Positions 41,632-53,393 of a stretch of 64,000 nt of DNA are shown here, in pieces (the stretch's first letter is position 1; each line of letters starts with the position of its first letter). The notes beneath the pieces are model-generated. The model was given only the letters and a program-made list of their open reading frames with translations, was not told the origin of the DNA and made no database searches. A program made the position numbers and the translations under genes. Origin of the DNA: Aquarana catesbeiana (taxonomy: Eukaryota > Chordata > Amphibia > Anura > Ranidae); NCBI RefSeq assembly GCF_042186555.1, contig NC_133328.1, forward strand, positions 497,391,106 to 497,455,105, read 5' to 3'.

Positions 41632-42722
41632 ATCCCCACATTTTTGTTAAATATTGCAGCTTTGTAATCTTTACATGCATTACTTTTCTTTGTTTCTTGA
41701 TTTTCATCTGGTGACCAAGCTAGTAACACACTTCCTGTCTTAGGGTGGCTACACTTACTGCTCTACTGTATCTATGGAGGAGCAACATAGCCACCCTTGG
41801 ACAGCACTGTTGATCTGTGGAGAGGGTAGTATTAGTTGGACTAGCAGGTATCGATAAACTTCATATAAAAGTCACAGATACATTAGGCTGGGTTCACACT
41901 GCCGCACAGAGTAGCTCACAGCAGGGTTCCGCTGCGTCCCTGTTCACTGTTTCAGATCCGATTTCAGTCCCAAATTTTTGGCAGAATCCGGACCGGAGAT
42001 GGACCAGAAGACGCACAGGACTCCTGTGCAATTCGCTCCGGAGATGTGTGAACCAGCTCCATAGGGAAACTTGCATCCGATTCGCAATAGTGTGAACCCA
42101 GCCTGAAGCATAACACCTGCTATTACTTTTTAAACAGTCACAGAATGTTTTTTTTTTTTTTCCCTTTTGGGATAAAATTATTAACTAAATTAATAAAAGC
42201 TGGCCATTGTAAACAGTCTGACTGTCACTTTTTTCTAAACAGCTTGTTCTGTTAAAAGAAGCTAAAAAAAAAACAGCCAAATGGCTCGCTCATACATGCT
42301 GCCACTCTTGAGGCCCTGTGAAAAGCGATCCACTGCAGATTACTTTTCAAAGGTGGTGAAGAGGCAACATGCCTCCTGTTTAAACCCTGTAAATGCCAGA
42401 CCATGCTCTGCAGTCACATACATTACACTTAAATGGGCCACGTTCAGCCCACGGATTGTAACATGCTGTTTAATTTTGGCCGTGAATCAAAGCACCGCGG
42501 CTGTAGTATGCTAGTTTTTCTTTGGGTGGAGGGGTCAGGGGTTGTAAAACTGTTGCTCAACTACCTGCATTTACAGCCCCCTGGCTGCCCATGTGAATAA
42601 GCCCTTACTGGCGGGATCAATAGGTGAAAAAAAAAGTTAAAAAAAAACAAATGCAGTTTCCTCATCTAAAAATTGATAGGTTGCAATTTATATTTAGTTT
42701 TTGGGGGTTTAGATACACTTTA
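41632..42722. mobile_element. Degraded repeat family C region, with a nested MITE
   Basis: Contains the family C middle (CACACTTCCTGTCTTAGGGTGGC and CTGTATCTATGGAGG, about 41728-41780) and a family-like right end (GTTGCAATTTATATTTAG, GGGGTTTAGATAC, about 42680-42720). A separate MITE is nested at 41884-42106. Boundaries are approximate, and more than one copy may be involved. Confidence 0.4.
41884..42106. mobile_element. MITE with TAGGCTGGGTTCACACT ends
   Basis: The 17-bp left end TAGGCTGGGTTCACACT is complementary to GTGTGAACCCAGCCTGA at the right. A second inner pair (GCACAGAGTAGC...; CGGATTC/GAATCG) is weaker. No target duplication was resolved. Confidence 0.8.
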
Positions 42723-42784
42723 ATTCAGCCTCTGTTGTGTCAAAATCTTTGTTCTGAACATATCAAAATTTACAATACCTGCAG

Positions 42785-42835
42785 CGTATTATTATTACTA
42801 TTATACAAAATTTTTATAGCTCCAGTAGCTGTGCC
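42785..42835 (-). mobile_element. Degraded L2-type tail fragment
   Basis: TATTATTATTACTATTATAC followed by AAAATTTTTATAGCTCCAG resembles the complement of the L2 tail, with substitutions. Low confidence. Confidence 0.35.
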
Positions 42836-42925
42836 AAGATTTAGAAAAAAAAAAAGGTAACAGTACAGTTGTAATACTATTCAAGACTAGGAGGCTAGGA
42901 GGGTCCTGCTTGCGAAAGCTTACGG

Positions 42926-43182
42926 TCTAAGGGTACGTTTGCACTAAACACGGGTTCGAAATTGCGCAAGTTCAGCTGAACTTGCATGATTTCAAACCCG
43001 CATTTCAGTGCGAGTTCGGGGGCGATTTGAAAGACATCCGTTTTGCCAAAAGTAGTGCAGGAACTTCTTTTGGAAATCAGTGTGGCGCCGCACCCATTGG
43101 GACAGTGTTGTTGCTGGCAGTAGTCTATGATTTGGCATGCGATTTGACTTGTCAAATTGTGCCGATGTGAACAAGGGCTTTA
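42926..43182. mobile_element. MITE with GTACGTTTGCACT ends
   Basis: The left end TAAGGGTACGTTTGCACT and right end GATGTGAACAAGGGCTTTA are imperfect inverted repeats. Inner inverted stretches are visible (GAACTTGCATGATTT; GATTTGGCATGC). No gene; ORFs on both strands mirror each other. Confidence 0.55.
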
Positions 43183-43200
43183 GGTGCATTACTCAATACT

Positions 43201-43586
43201 GAGCCTAGGTTTACACTGGTGCGTGCGGAACACCAAATGTGATTCACAAAGGCATTGCACTGTATTTCTATGCACATCACATGCGATGTCTGTGCGGTGT
43301 GATTTGAGCCATGCATTTTGTATGGCTCAAATCGCATCTGCACCAAAATGGTGCAGGACCCTTTTTTCCACCACACCTGAATCACATTGCATGTGTTTTC
43401 ACACCCATGCGATGCGATTCTGACAGTTGCTCTGCCTTTGCAGATCTGTTTTGGAGTGTCAGTAGTCTTACATTGACACCAGCAGCAGATCGCATGGACG
43501 CCGTGCGATTGCTTTGCAGTGCGATGCAGGGAAACGCAGCAAATCTTGTGCATTTTCCACAAGGCATCAGTGTGAACCAGGACTAA
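43201..43586. mobile_element. Palindromic MITE with TTTACACTGGTGCG ends
   Basis: Ends CCTAGGTTTACACTGG and GTGTGAACCAGGACTA. Both halves contain complementary GCGATG/CATCGC-type blocks (CACATGCGATG ... CATGCGATGCG) across the 386 bp. ORFs occur on both strands as a consequence. Confidence 0.65.
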
Positions 43587-45240
43587 AAAGGTACAGCTAG
43601 TATTTAAATGTACAGCTAGTATTTAAATATACAATACCAGCATAGGGTAATGCCCCAGGCTCTCTAATGGTTGTGTTTGTCCAGTTGAAATCTTTTAATC
43701 CCACTTTGGGGTATTGGAGAATGTTGTAAAACTCCCCCCCAATTTTTTATGTCCCCCCCCAAATAACGCACCTAGTATAAGTGCAGTGCAGGTCGCATGC
43801 TACAATAGAAGGTGCAGATATTAAGTACCATGGACAGCAGTACACGAGGCAACTAGGGGTTAACTGGTAGGAAGAGAAGACACAATTGCTCAGTACTACA
43901 GTGAACTAGTGTGGATGCACAACCCCTTGGTGTATTGTGTTATTATGGCAGCAATATTCCCAGGATGCCTGCTGATATGGCAGCTTATTATGAACACAGC
44001 TAGTGTTGATCAGAAACCTCCTTATTATAAAGCAGCCTAATATATTGTCACCAAAGTGTATTTTACACACTCAAGTGATAAGATTTCCAGGCCAGCTTTC
44101 CTGATTCTGCCAACCCCTCTATGACCCCTTGAGTACCAGTCTGTAATACTCATATGAGACCGATACATCTTTCTTTTGGTAATATTTACTTTTTGTTTTG
44201 TAACTATACTCTGTTCTGAAACAAAAATGGCAGGACAATACGAACAGTCCCAAACCTGTCTATTCAACCCAAAGTGATCTTATTTTTTGCCATAACTTTT
44301 TGAACAAGAAAATAAAGGCTGGAATTGAGGGGGTTAAAACATGGAGGTTGGTAACGGTGTAAAAGATACGGTGCGTACAAGTCATACATAGAGGGAAGGA
44401 GGAGATGAAAAGGTCAATGTGCAGGATAAGGGAGGTGAAGGGTTAATATGCAGGTCACATAGAGAGCCATAGAGATCAGCTGTATGGGGGGTGGGGTGGA
44501 TCTCTCTGGAACTAATGAATGACTATTCATTAGTTCCTCTTTTGTAAGACGAAATGGAGGGCTCACAGATGTACACACTGTACTGTTTTCATCTATGATC
44601 AGGGACGCTAATAAGGCCATACAGACAGACCTCCTGGGCCCTGTCAGGTAGGTTGTACTGGGCTCTGCGTTTTCTATCAGCAGCCCTGCCTGTGATCACT
44701 GCGATTGGTCACTCTGATCAATTACAGTGATCCCAAGGTACAGAGTCCCTAGGGTCGGCTCTGTACACACTGTGAACCAGGCCATGTGAGGACAGCTTGA
44801 TTCACAGCTATTACTGGTTGCATTGGACAGCCAACCCTGCTTTATCCAATGCCATTTATACAGGAGAACGTACAGCTGTTCAGGGCTGTACACATGCAGC
44901 AATCATGATTCCTTTCTTCACAGCCATGGCAAAAATGATACCCTCTGTTGCATTCAGCAACTCTACTGCTGCCAAATGCTGCCCATTAAGCTGCCCTGCA
45001 AGCACATGCAATACTTGCGGTTGCAGCAAAATGGTTTAGCCTTGTCACGGCTAAAACACGCAGTAAGGAGGCGACCAATTGCCTTCCAGCTGCTTGTCAA
45101 CTTCCCTCTGAAAAGCCATCCACCATGGATGGCTTTTCAGAAAGAGAGCAACAAGGGTTACCACCCATGTGAAAGAGTCCTTTGATTTCACCATTGTATT
45201 TTAACCTACATATTTTTTTTTGATCAGATTTTAGAATTCT
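43587..45240. other. Non-repetitive segment
   Basis: About 1.65 kb with little repeat signature, apart from a short tandem duplication TACAGCTAGTATTTAAAT at 43593-43630 and C-runs near 43735-43760. ORFs of 60-120 codons here lack domains. The ORF at 44823-45185 has several Cys but no recognisable pattern. Confidence 0.4.
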
Positions 45241-45712
45241 TTAAAGAGGAGGTCCACCCTAAAAAAAAAAAAAAATTACACAAAAATGCTCCTAAAAAAT
45301 CAGAAAAAAAAAATTGAAAAAAAATTTTTTTTACTTACCGGATATGGCTGTTGCTAGGCAGATTGTCCTAATCTGCCACTTCCTACTCCGCGGTGATCTT
45401 CATTCTTCTCCTCCTCGCGTTGTCTTCTGGGAACTGTGTGCGTCCCAGAACACAACCAGCCATTCACAAAGTGCCGCGCGACTTGCGCATGCGCAGTTGA
45501 AAACGGGCAGTAAAGCCGCAAGGCTCCACTGCCTGTTTCCCTTAGTTCAAATGGCGGCGCCGGGACCCGATCCGATGGACGGATCGGCCTCGGGTGGCCG
45601 ACATCGCAGGCACCCTGGACAGGTAAGTGTGCTTATTAAAAGTCAGCAGCTACAGTGTTTGTAGCTGCTGACTTTTAAAATTTGTTTTTTTTCAGCTGGA
45701 CCTCCGCTTTAA
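45241..45712. mobile_element. MITE, family D (TTAA-type)
   Basis: TTAA at 45241-45244 and 45709-45712. Ends AGAGGAGGTCCACCC and the complement of AGCGGAGGTCCAGC are inverted repeats. A perfect 19-bp hairpin lies near the right end (45636-45678, TCAGCAGCTACA / TGTAGCTGCTGA). GGACAGGTAAGTGTG at 45616 is a consensus-like 5' splice site in plus orientation. Confidence 0.85.
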
Positions 45713-45745
45713 TAATGCACTGGACAATATGCCTGCAAAATCCTT

Positions 45746-46092
45746 AGACCCCTTTCACACTGCCGGCGTTTTTCAGGCGCTACAGCACTAAAAATAGCGC
45801 CTGCATAGCACCTGAAAAAAGCGGTTCCATTCACTTCAGTGTGAAAGCAGAGGGCTTCTTTGGAGCGGTGAACTCACCGCTCCTCCACCTCTGCTCTCCA
45901 TTGAAAGCAATGGGGCAGCGCTGCGATCCTGCGGCGTTTTGCGGGTGGATTTAACTCCTTTTTGGCCGCTAGCGGGGGGTTAAAACCTCACCGCTAGCGA
46001 CTGAATAGCGCCGCTAAAACGATGGTAAAGCAGCGCTAAAAATAGCGCCGCTTTACCGCTGACGCCCTAGGCGGCTCGGTGTGAAAGCCTTC
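45746..46092. mobile_element. MITE with CCCCTTTCACACTG ends
   Basis: Ends GACCCCTTTCACACTGCCGG and CGGCTCGGTGTGAAAGCC. The interior has repeated AAAATAGCGCC/GCGGCGCTATT-type inverted blocks (CTAAAAATAGCGCCTGC at 45789, CTAAAAATAGCGCCGC at 46037). No ORF. Confidence 0.8.
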
Positions 46093-46507
46093 TTAAAGTT
46101 ATTCTAAAGGCAGAAGTTTTTTATCTTTATGCATTAAGATAAAAACTCAGTGTGCAGCAGATTCCCTAATAATTACCTGAGCCCCATCTCGATCCAGCGA
46201 TGCCCACGAGTGCCTCAGCCATCCGGGACTCTCCCTCCTGATTGGCTGAGACACAGCAGTGGCGCTATTGGCTCCTGCTGTTGTCAAAGCCAGTTAGCCA
46301 ATCAGGAGAGGGGGCGAAACTGAACCATGGCTCCGTGCCTGAATGGACACAGCGCTTCGGCGGAGGGGCCAGGAGTGCAGACGAGGGACCCCGAGAAGAG
46401 GAGGATCTGGGCTGCTCTGTGCAAAACCAACTGCACAGAGCAGGTAAGTATAACATGTGTTTTATCGTTAAAGAAAAAAAAAAAACAAGACTTTAGTATA
46501 ATTTTAA
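46093..46507 (+). mobile_element. MITE, family A (TTAA-type)
   Basis: TTAA at 46093-46096 and 46504-46507. The left end AGTTATTCTAAAGGC pairs with the complement of GACTTTAGTATAATT. It contains the family core (GGCTCCTGCTGTTGTCAA) and CACAGAGCAGGTAAGTATAA at 46433, a near-perfect 5' splice site. Abuts the preceding MITE. Confidence 0.85.
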
Positions 46508-47848
46508 GGGCATGTTTACACTAGCAGCAAGGACTGTCTCCCCCCTGAAAAGCAATCAGAGTGTAGCCTTTAACAGATGTGAAGAGGTGATATGTCGCCA
46601 TCTCACTGCCTGCATTAACCTCCCCAAAAGCCGCACTACTGCGCCCCAAACCTGTGTATTGCCTGCTGAGTGCAGTAGGGGGTTAATTCCTGCTGCAGCC
46701 ATGAAGCAAAGGACCATGGCCGTGACATGTGTGCTCCCTCAGCCGTTGCCTTTGAAGCTGAACCGGGAGCAGTTGGCAGTAAAAATGCAGCTCATCCACA
46801 CACTTTTGGTAACTTCCAGACCCCTGTAAGAACCTATATATCCTGCTGGACTCAAAATCGGAGAGCACTTTTGCCTCTGTACATTAAACATGGATGTGAT
46901 GTAAAGCCTGTGGGAGCCATTTACTTAAGTTAGTTAGGCAACCTATTCAGTATAAGTGGTCATACTTCCCTTCTGTTTTGGAGGACAAGAGCAGATTAGC
47001 AGCCGTCCTCCTCCGTGTCTGTCTTGGTAAAATCGAACAGATGGTTATTTATTTATTAGGAGTAATGCATGAAGGAATGCAACTGTCAGCTTTTGTCATC
47101 TCATTTACATCCCATTTCACAGGTTTGGATGAATCTTTCGAAGTTACCTCCAAAAATTCTCCTCATTGGAATACTTCCCTCTACTTTTCAATTTTGGTGG
47201 GCTTTTCTTTCTAAATTCTGCTCCTGTTGGCCTGAAGGTGGGGCAAAATATATTCAGCACAGTTCAGCTATTCTGTAATCTATGAATGATCTGAACCGTG
47301 TTGGGATGCCCAGGAGTTGTCAGCCATGCAGGTGTCGGTAAGGAGGAGGTTAAGGGGGATCCAACTTCCCCCAGAGCCTCCTGCCTAAGTGCCAAGTGCC
47401 ACCACACCGGTCAGCACCCATAAAATATAATTGACAGGTGGAGTGATCTGCATTGCAGCCGTTACTGCGTGTAGCACTGCAGTGATCTGCTGGGCTGGGT
47501 AACAGGCAAAGTGATCTGTGCAGCCAGCCGGTGTGCAGTGACTGTGATGTAATATGCATGACGCCTGCAGTGCCAATTAAGTCCCGCCCACCACGCTCAT
47601 CTTTTGGCCCTGGATCAGATCAGCAGTTCTGCCTGGTGCCTGCAGCTCCCTCACAGACTGCTTGCTGCCAATCCGCCAATATATTGGTAGGCGACTGTCA
47701 CTTTTCCTCTCTTTGCCTATTGGTGCCTATGCACTGACTGATTCAGTTTCTCTTGCCCACATGTCCCAAGGCCCAAATCACATAGGCAGGCAGCGGTAGC
47801 CCCCAGTCTTATAGTGCAGCCTTTCGATACCCTGATATCCCCTAAACT
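46508..47848. other. Non-coding sequence, nothing recognised
   Basis: About 1.3 kb without repeat signatures I recognise and without a domain-bearing ORF. The interval 46980-47260 is AT-rich and looks non-repetitive. Confidence 0.4.
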
Positions 47849-47998
47849 CTGCCTCCCTTGCAACTGAACCCTGAACCTCTGCTTCCCTTACGACTGAACC
47901 CTGAACCTCTGCTTCCTTTACGACTGAACCCTGAACCTCTGCTTCCCTTACGACTGAACCCTGAACCTCTGCCCCCCTTACGACTGAACCTTTGAGTC
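47849..47998. repeat. 30-bp minisatellite
   Basis: About 4.5 head-to-tail copies of a 30-bp unit containing CTGAACCCTGAACCTCTG and CTTACGA, with single-base differences. It also has degenerate flanking copies (TTACTACTTACCTCTGAACTC). Confidence 0.9.
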
Positions 47999-48080
47999 AC
48001 TTACTACTTACCTCTGAACTCTGCATCACTTAATAGTGTTACTTGCTACTGACTCCTGAACCCCTGCACTCTCCATCTCT

Positions 48081-48576
48081 TTAACCACTTAAGGACCGCC
48101 CACAGCATATATACTGGGTCAGGGCGGCCCTATTGCGTGAAACAACGTACCCGTACCTCGTTTCGTGCATGAGTTACTGTGGGCACGTGCGCACCCACTG
48201 CACAGGGGGGGAGCTGATGCGCAGGTCCATCGGCCGCGATGCCAGCCACCAGCGATCACTCCTCAGAGGCAGAATGGGGATCTGCCAATGTAAACAAACA
48301 GATCCCCGTTCTGTCAGGGGAGTACAGTGTGATCGTTTGTTCCTAGTGATCAGGAACAGCAATCTCTCTGTACTCCCAGTCAGTCCACTCCCCCCGCCCC
48401 AGTTAGAAATACCTCCCTACGGAACATTTAACTCCTTGATCGCCCCCTGGTGTTAACCCCTTCCCTGCCAGTGTCATTTATACAGTGATCAGTGGCTATT
48501 TTTTTTAGCTCTGATCACTAATACTGTCACTGGTCCCAAAAAAAAAAAGTGTCCGATCTGTCCGCCGCAATAGAAC
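48081..48576 (+). mobile_element. piggyBac-like element, 5' portion
   Basis: TTAA (48081-48084) followed by CCACTTAAGGACCGCCCAC, the family terminus. It continues with ...ACCCCTTCCCTGCCAGTGTC as in related copies, then stops near 48576 without the 3' terminus. No transposase frame. Confidence 0.7.
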
Positions 48577-49155
48577 AAAATCTAGCGTGCACACATGCAA
48601 AAATTACATTTAACTACTGCAAGGCTATTTAAAACACCTGAACATTTTCAAAACATATGGGGATTTAGTCACACCATATGGCTTAAGCCCACTTACTGCG
48701 TCATTATCAGTGGGTCCTACGCTATCCATAGAATGGAAGATCCTGCTTCTCTGAACCATGGAAGAAATACACTCCTCTATATTGGAGAACTAAAGGATTC
48801 CTCCTATAACACAGGTTGACACTAATAAGTGGCAATGATGGGGGAGTGGGGTGGTCCAGTCCACAGGGATTTGGTCAGAATCCATACAATAGACAAAGAT
48901 TTGGGTGGCACACCCTAAAAGATGCATTAAAGTGGATGTAAACCTGAAATTTTTTTTTTTATATCATACTGTAGAGTATAAGATTTCCTATCATTTGAGC
49001 CCAGTCTTGCCACACAGAGTTAATCCATCTCTGAGCAATCCTCTTTTTTATTGTTCAGAGAGATAAATCTTGACAAACAGAGAAAAACTTTGTCAAATCC
49101 TCCCCCTTGCTGTGGGTAACAGGTGATTTACATATCTCGTGCACTAGCCTAAGAC

Positions 49156-49170
49156 ATGCATTATTTTTTA
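49156..49170. other. LINE target-site duplication, left copy
   Basis: ATGCATTATTTTTTA, identical to 56831-56845. Confidence 0.95.
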
Positions 49171-49578
49171 GTTCAATCTGATGTTATTGAAAAAGAAAGC
49201 ATACAAGAAAAAGTACTTCACATATACATCATTAGTAGTAGTAGTGTTGATAACAATAGATCCAGTGTATTCGCAGTATACATATTGTAGTACGTTATGT
49301 GTGCAGATCACAAGGAAAAAACATCGTTTTAATTAGCATAATGAGATATAACAAGGATAACCAAAGAGCCCTCACCATATACGGGAGGGGATTACAAGTA
49401 AACTTCGTGTGTTTTTACAATCAACTTATTCCAGGAACCTGTTATGTTGTATAGGATTAGCTTGTGCGGGTCGCATTCTGCATCTGGATTTTAAGGAATA
49501 CATTGATATGAAAAGGAGAAGGATTAGGGGGAAAGTAGAAAAGCAGAAAGGTTAGGAACAGGAGTCGCTCCAGTATGG

Positions 49579-52500
49579 TCATGGGGCGGTACCGTCCAGG
49601 TTGCCCTCTGCCCAGGGGATGAAGTCCGATGAGTATCGGAACATGGACCACGAAGTCCACGTAAGAGAGAACTGGTTGTCTTTATTAGATTCCTCTGCTA
49701 ACAGGCGTTCAAGGTCCCTGATGCGGTCCACCTCAATAGCCCACTCCCCCAGGGAAGGTACAGTTCTTGACTTCCAATATCTTGGGATCACCATTCTAGC
49801 AGCAGCCAAGAAATGGCGTAATACATCTTTTTTAATGGATTTGAGCGTGCCCGGGAGCATGGACAAGAGAGCTATCTCGGGTGAAGGAGAGAGAGCCGTT
49901 GCCATCAGCCTGCAGTATAGTAAGAAGATCTGTTGCCAGAATTTTTGTATGGGCGGGCATTCCCACCAAATGTGGAGCATGGTGCCCCTGGAGTTTAAAC
50001 ATCGCCAACAAGTATCTGGGTTTGTCAAGTTGAAGTGATGTATTGTCGAAGGGCATCTATACCACCTCGTCACCAGTTTAAACCCCTTTTCTTGAGTTTT
50101 AGTGGCTAGGGAGAGCTTGTGTGTTAGAATAAAGCATTTTTGCCAGTCAATGGGGCAGATGGAGTGTTGGAGATCTTTTTCCCAAGCCTTCGTGTAGGGT
50201 GGGAGATCAGGGTGAAGAGCATTCAACAAAAGGGAATAAAGCTCTGATACCACGTGTGTTGGAGGATCGTTTTGGAGGAGCATATCCTCGAATCCTGTGG
50301 GTTCAGCTAGAATATCTTGTATTGAATGGAAGGTTTGGACATAGGAAGTCAGTTGTTGTTTCTGAAGCCATTGCATAGGGTATCTAGAAAGCGATTCGGG
50401 GGGAGTATCTGGCATTAGAGTGGGGTCTGTACGGAGAACCTGAGAAAGCCTCCTATGGTCTTCTTTCCGCCAAGGTCCAAAGCTTGTCACATGCATAGCC
50501 GGTGGGAAGGCTGGAGTCCCAAATAGGGGGGTCATAGGTCCCGAAGGATTGGATATGTTACCTCCAGAGTTTAGGCGATCCCAAATTTGGATCGTTTGGC
50601 GAGTGAGGTCACAGAGGGGGAGTGAACCCCTACGAATTGCGGGTGTGGTCCATGGAAGAGCTGAGAGATCAATGGAGTTCATATGGCTTTCCAAGTGAAC
50701 CCAGAGCTTAGTCGTATGGTTATGGAACCAGTCCAATATGCGAGTAAGTATTGCTGCCTTATGATACAATGAAGCGTCCGGGGCTCCAGCTCCCCCTCTC
50801 GCTTTCGGAAGAGATAACGTTTTGTATCTAATTCTAGGACGGGCTGAATTGCAAATAAATTTAGAGAACAGCTGGCGCAATTTCCGAAAATAGGAGTTAG
50901 GTATGTATATAGGGATTGTCTGAAATAGGTACTACCAAGCCAGGAGAGTCATTTAAATGTGTAGTTAGACAGATCGGCCTGAGTTCTGAGAAGTAAGGGG
51001 GTAAAATTCTTAGAAAAGAGTTGGGATACATCCTCCGGTATCTGAATACCGAGGTATCTGATGAAGGTGGATCCTGTTTTAAAGGAAAAGGCAGTAGAAA
51101 GCCTGCGTAGGTCCGACTTTGGCAGAGAGATATTGAGAATTTCCGATTTATTATAGTTTACCTTAAAGTTACTGACTTCCCCGAATCTCTGGAACTCCTG
51201 CATCACCGAGGTTAAAGACAAGTGTGGACGTGTCACAAATAGAAGAAGGTCATCTGCAAACAGAGCAAGTTTAGTTTGAGTGGGTCCGACTGTTATTCCG
51301 TGCACAGAGGGATTGTTTCGCAAAGCAATGGCTAAATGTTCCATGGTAAGAACATACAGGAGGGGAGATAGGGGGTATCCCTGTCATGTCCCGTTAGAGA
51401 TAGAGAGTGCCGACGACAAAGAACCGTTCAGTCTTATCCTAGCGGATGGAGAGGAGTATAGGGACATTATCCTTGAGATCATGTGGGCTCCCAGTCCTAT
51501 TTGTTGTAGAGATAACCGAAGGAATTGCCAATCTACTCGGTCGAATGCCTTCTCTGCATCGACTGTTAAGAGGCATAAAGGAATATCATGGGTTCGGGCA
51601 TAGTTGGATAGAAGAAGGGTTTTCAGGGTGTTATCCCTTGCTTCTCGGCCACTCACAAATCCTACTTGATCCAAGTGGATCAAACTGGGCAACAATGGTT
51701 GTAACCTGTTGGCTAATATTTTAGCGAAAATCTTCAAATCCACCCCGATCAAGGATATTGGCCTATAATTTGTACATAAAGTCGGGTCCTTCTCTGGTTT
51801 TGGAATAAGGGAAATATGAGCCTCAAGTGTTTGTGGGGGAAACACTGAGCCCTCTGATACAGAATTGAATACTTTAGTGAGGAAGGGAATAAGGAGGGGA
51901 GCAAATAATTTATAAAACTTTGGGGTAAAGCCGTCCGGCCCTGGGCTCTTGCCAGTTGGTGTACTTGCAATGGCTTTCGCAACTTCATCTGTTGTTATAG
52001 GTGTTTCAAGTTCGGTAATGATGTCCTCATCCAAAGTGGGGAGCGCAGTTTCCCTGATATAAGAGGACTTGTGCTCCTCTGTAGTAGGGGGGGAGCCTGA
52101 CGATTGGGCCACAGGTATGTTGTATAGGGATTGATAAAAATCCCTGAATGTCTGCGCAATCTTAGAAGGTGAGGAGATTAATTCTCCATGCAGTCCTTGG
52201 ATATGGGGGATGAAGGTAGAGGATTTTTTTGGGTGCAGGGAGCGGGCCAGTGACCTGCCACACTTGTCTTGGAATTTATACTGATGGAAAGCAAGTTTGT
52301 CCGCAAATGTACGTGCAGATGTCTCATATAGTCCTCTGAGATGTAATCGGGCTTTGGAAACCTCAGTAAGCGTTTCGGTTGTTGGGGAACGCTTATGGTC
52401 AGTTTCCAGGTTTCGGAGCTTCTGGATTGCATCCACTATAGCGGCTGAGCGTTCCCTTTTCAGATGAGATCCTAATTGAATGAAGGTTCCACGTAATACT

Positions 52501-53393
52501 GCTTTCAGTGCCTCCCATTGGATGGGGAGCGACGTGGTATCTTGTGCGTGGTCCCCAAAAAAGTTAGAGATTGTTTCCGAGATACGTGTAATACAGTCCG
52601 AGTTAGCTAGCAATGAGTCATTCAAGCGCCATGTCCACTCCTTGATAGGTGAGGAGGGGAGCGAGAATGTCAAGTATATAGGGGAGTGGTCTGACCAGAT
52701 CATAGAATCTATTTCACACTCAGGAGACCAGTCTAGGCAACTGTGGTCACTCAATATATAGTCTATGCGACTATAGGTCTGGTGTACCTGAGAAAAATGT
52801 GTGTAGTTACGAGTCTTGGGGTATAATACCCTCCAAACGTCTACAAGGCGTAAGTCGTATAGTACGCGTTTCAGGGCCCTCAATTTGGGGAATGAGATAC
52901 GTGACCTTGAAGTGGAGGAATCTAATGTTGGCTCCAGGGGAGTATTAAAATCTCCACCGAGGATGAGTTTGCCCTCCATGAATTCAGATAGGATCTTCAG
53001 ATACCGCAGAGCCGATGGAACTTGGTTAACATTTGGCAAATATATATTAGCTATCGTAAATTTAACTCCCCACAGCAAAAATTTCACAAAGACGTACCTT
53101 CCCTGAGGGTCGGAGAGATGATCGAGCAATTCAACGGGGAGGCTTTTGTGAAAAGCTACAGATACTCCCTTAGTTTTCTGGGATGGATTAGTACTATGGA
53201 TCCATCTGTTAAAATATCTGTTAGAGCAAGGGGTGGAGGCTGATTGAAAGTACGTCTCTTGCAAGAGGAGTACATTAACTTGGCATTTATGCATTTGATA
53301 TAGTATTTGTCCCCGTTTAGAGGCAACATCGAGTCCATTTACATTGTATGAACATAATTTTAGTCGAGGGTGAGACAACACTGTATAGACCAT
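49579..53393 (-). pseudogene. LINE ORF2: endonuclease and reverse transcriptase
   Basis: Nicks target DNA and reverse-transcribes the LINE RNA. The endonuclease domain shows LCSYNVNGLD, LLLQETYF, LGGDFNTPL, RIDYILSD and WSDHSPIYLTF. The RT shows SPGPDGFTPKFYK, LISLIPKPEKDP, NYRPISLIGVDLKI and DAEKAFDRVDW. A TGA at 51384-51386 replaces the Arg of the RQGxPLSP block; in the same frame follow QGYPLSP and LALFADDLLLF. A second stop at 50949-50951, with a short deletion and frame shift, precedes the open C-terminal part (50880-49579). That part has a Trp/Cys-rich CWRCLNSRGTMLHIWWECP motif. Start taken at the Met before YTVLSHPRLKL. Confidence 0.93.

Noticed and set aside
53022..53243. Small plus-strand ORFs across the LINE ORF2
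   Set aside because: Antisense shadows of the LINE reading frame.
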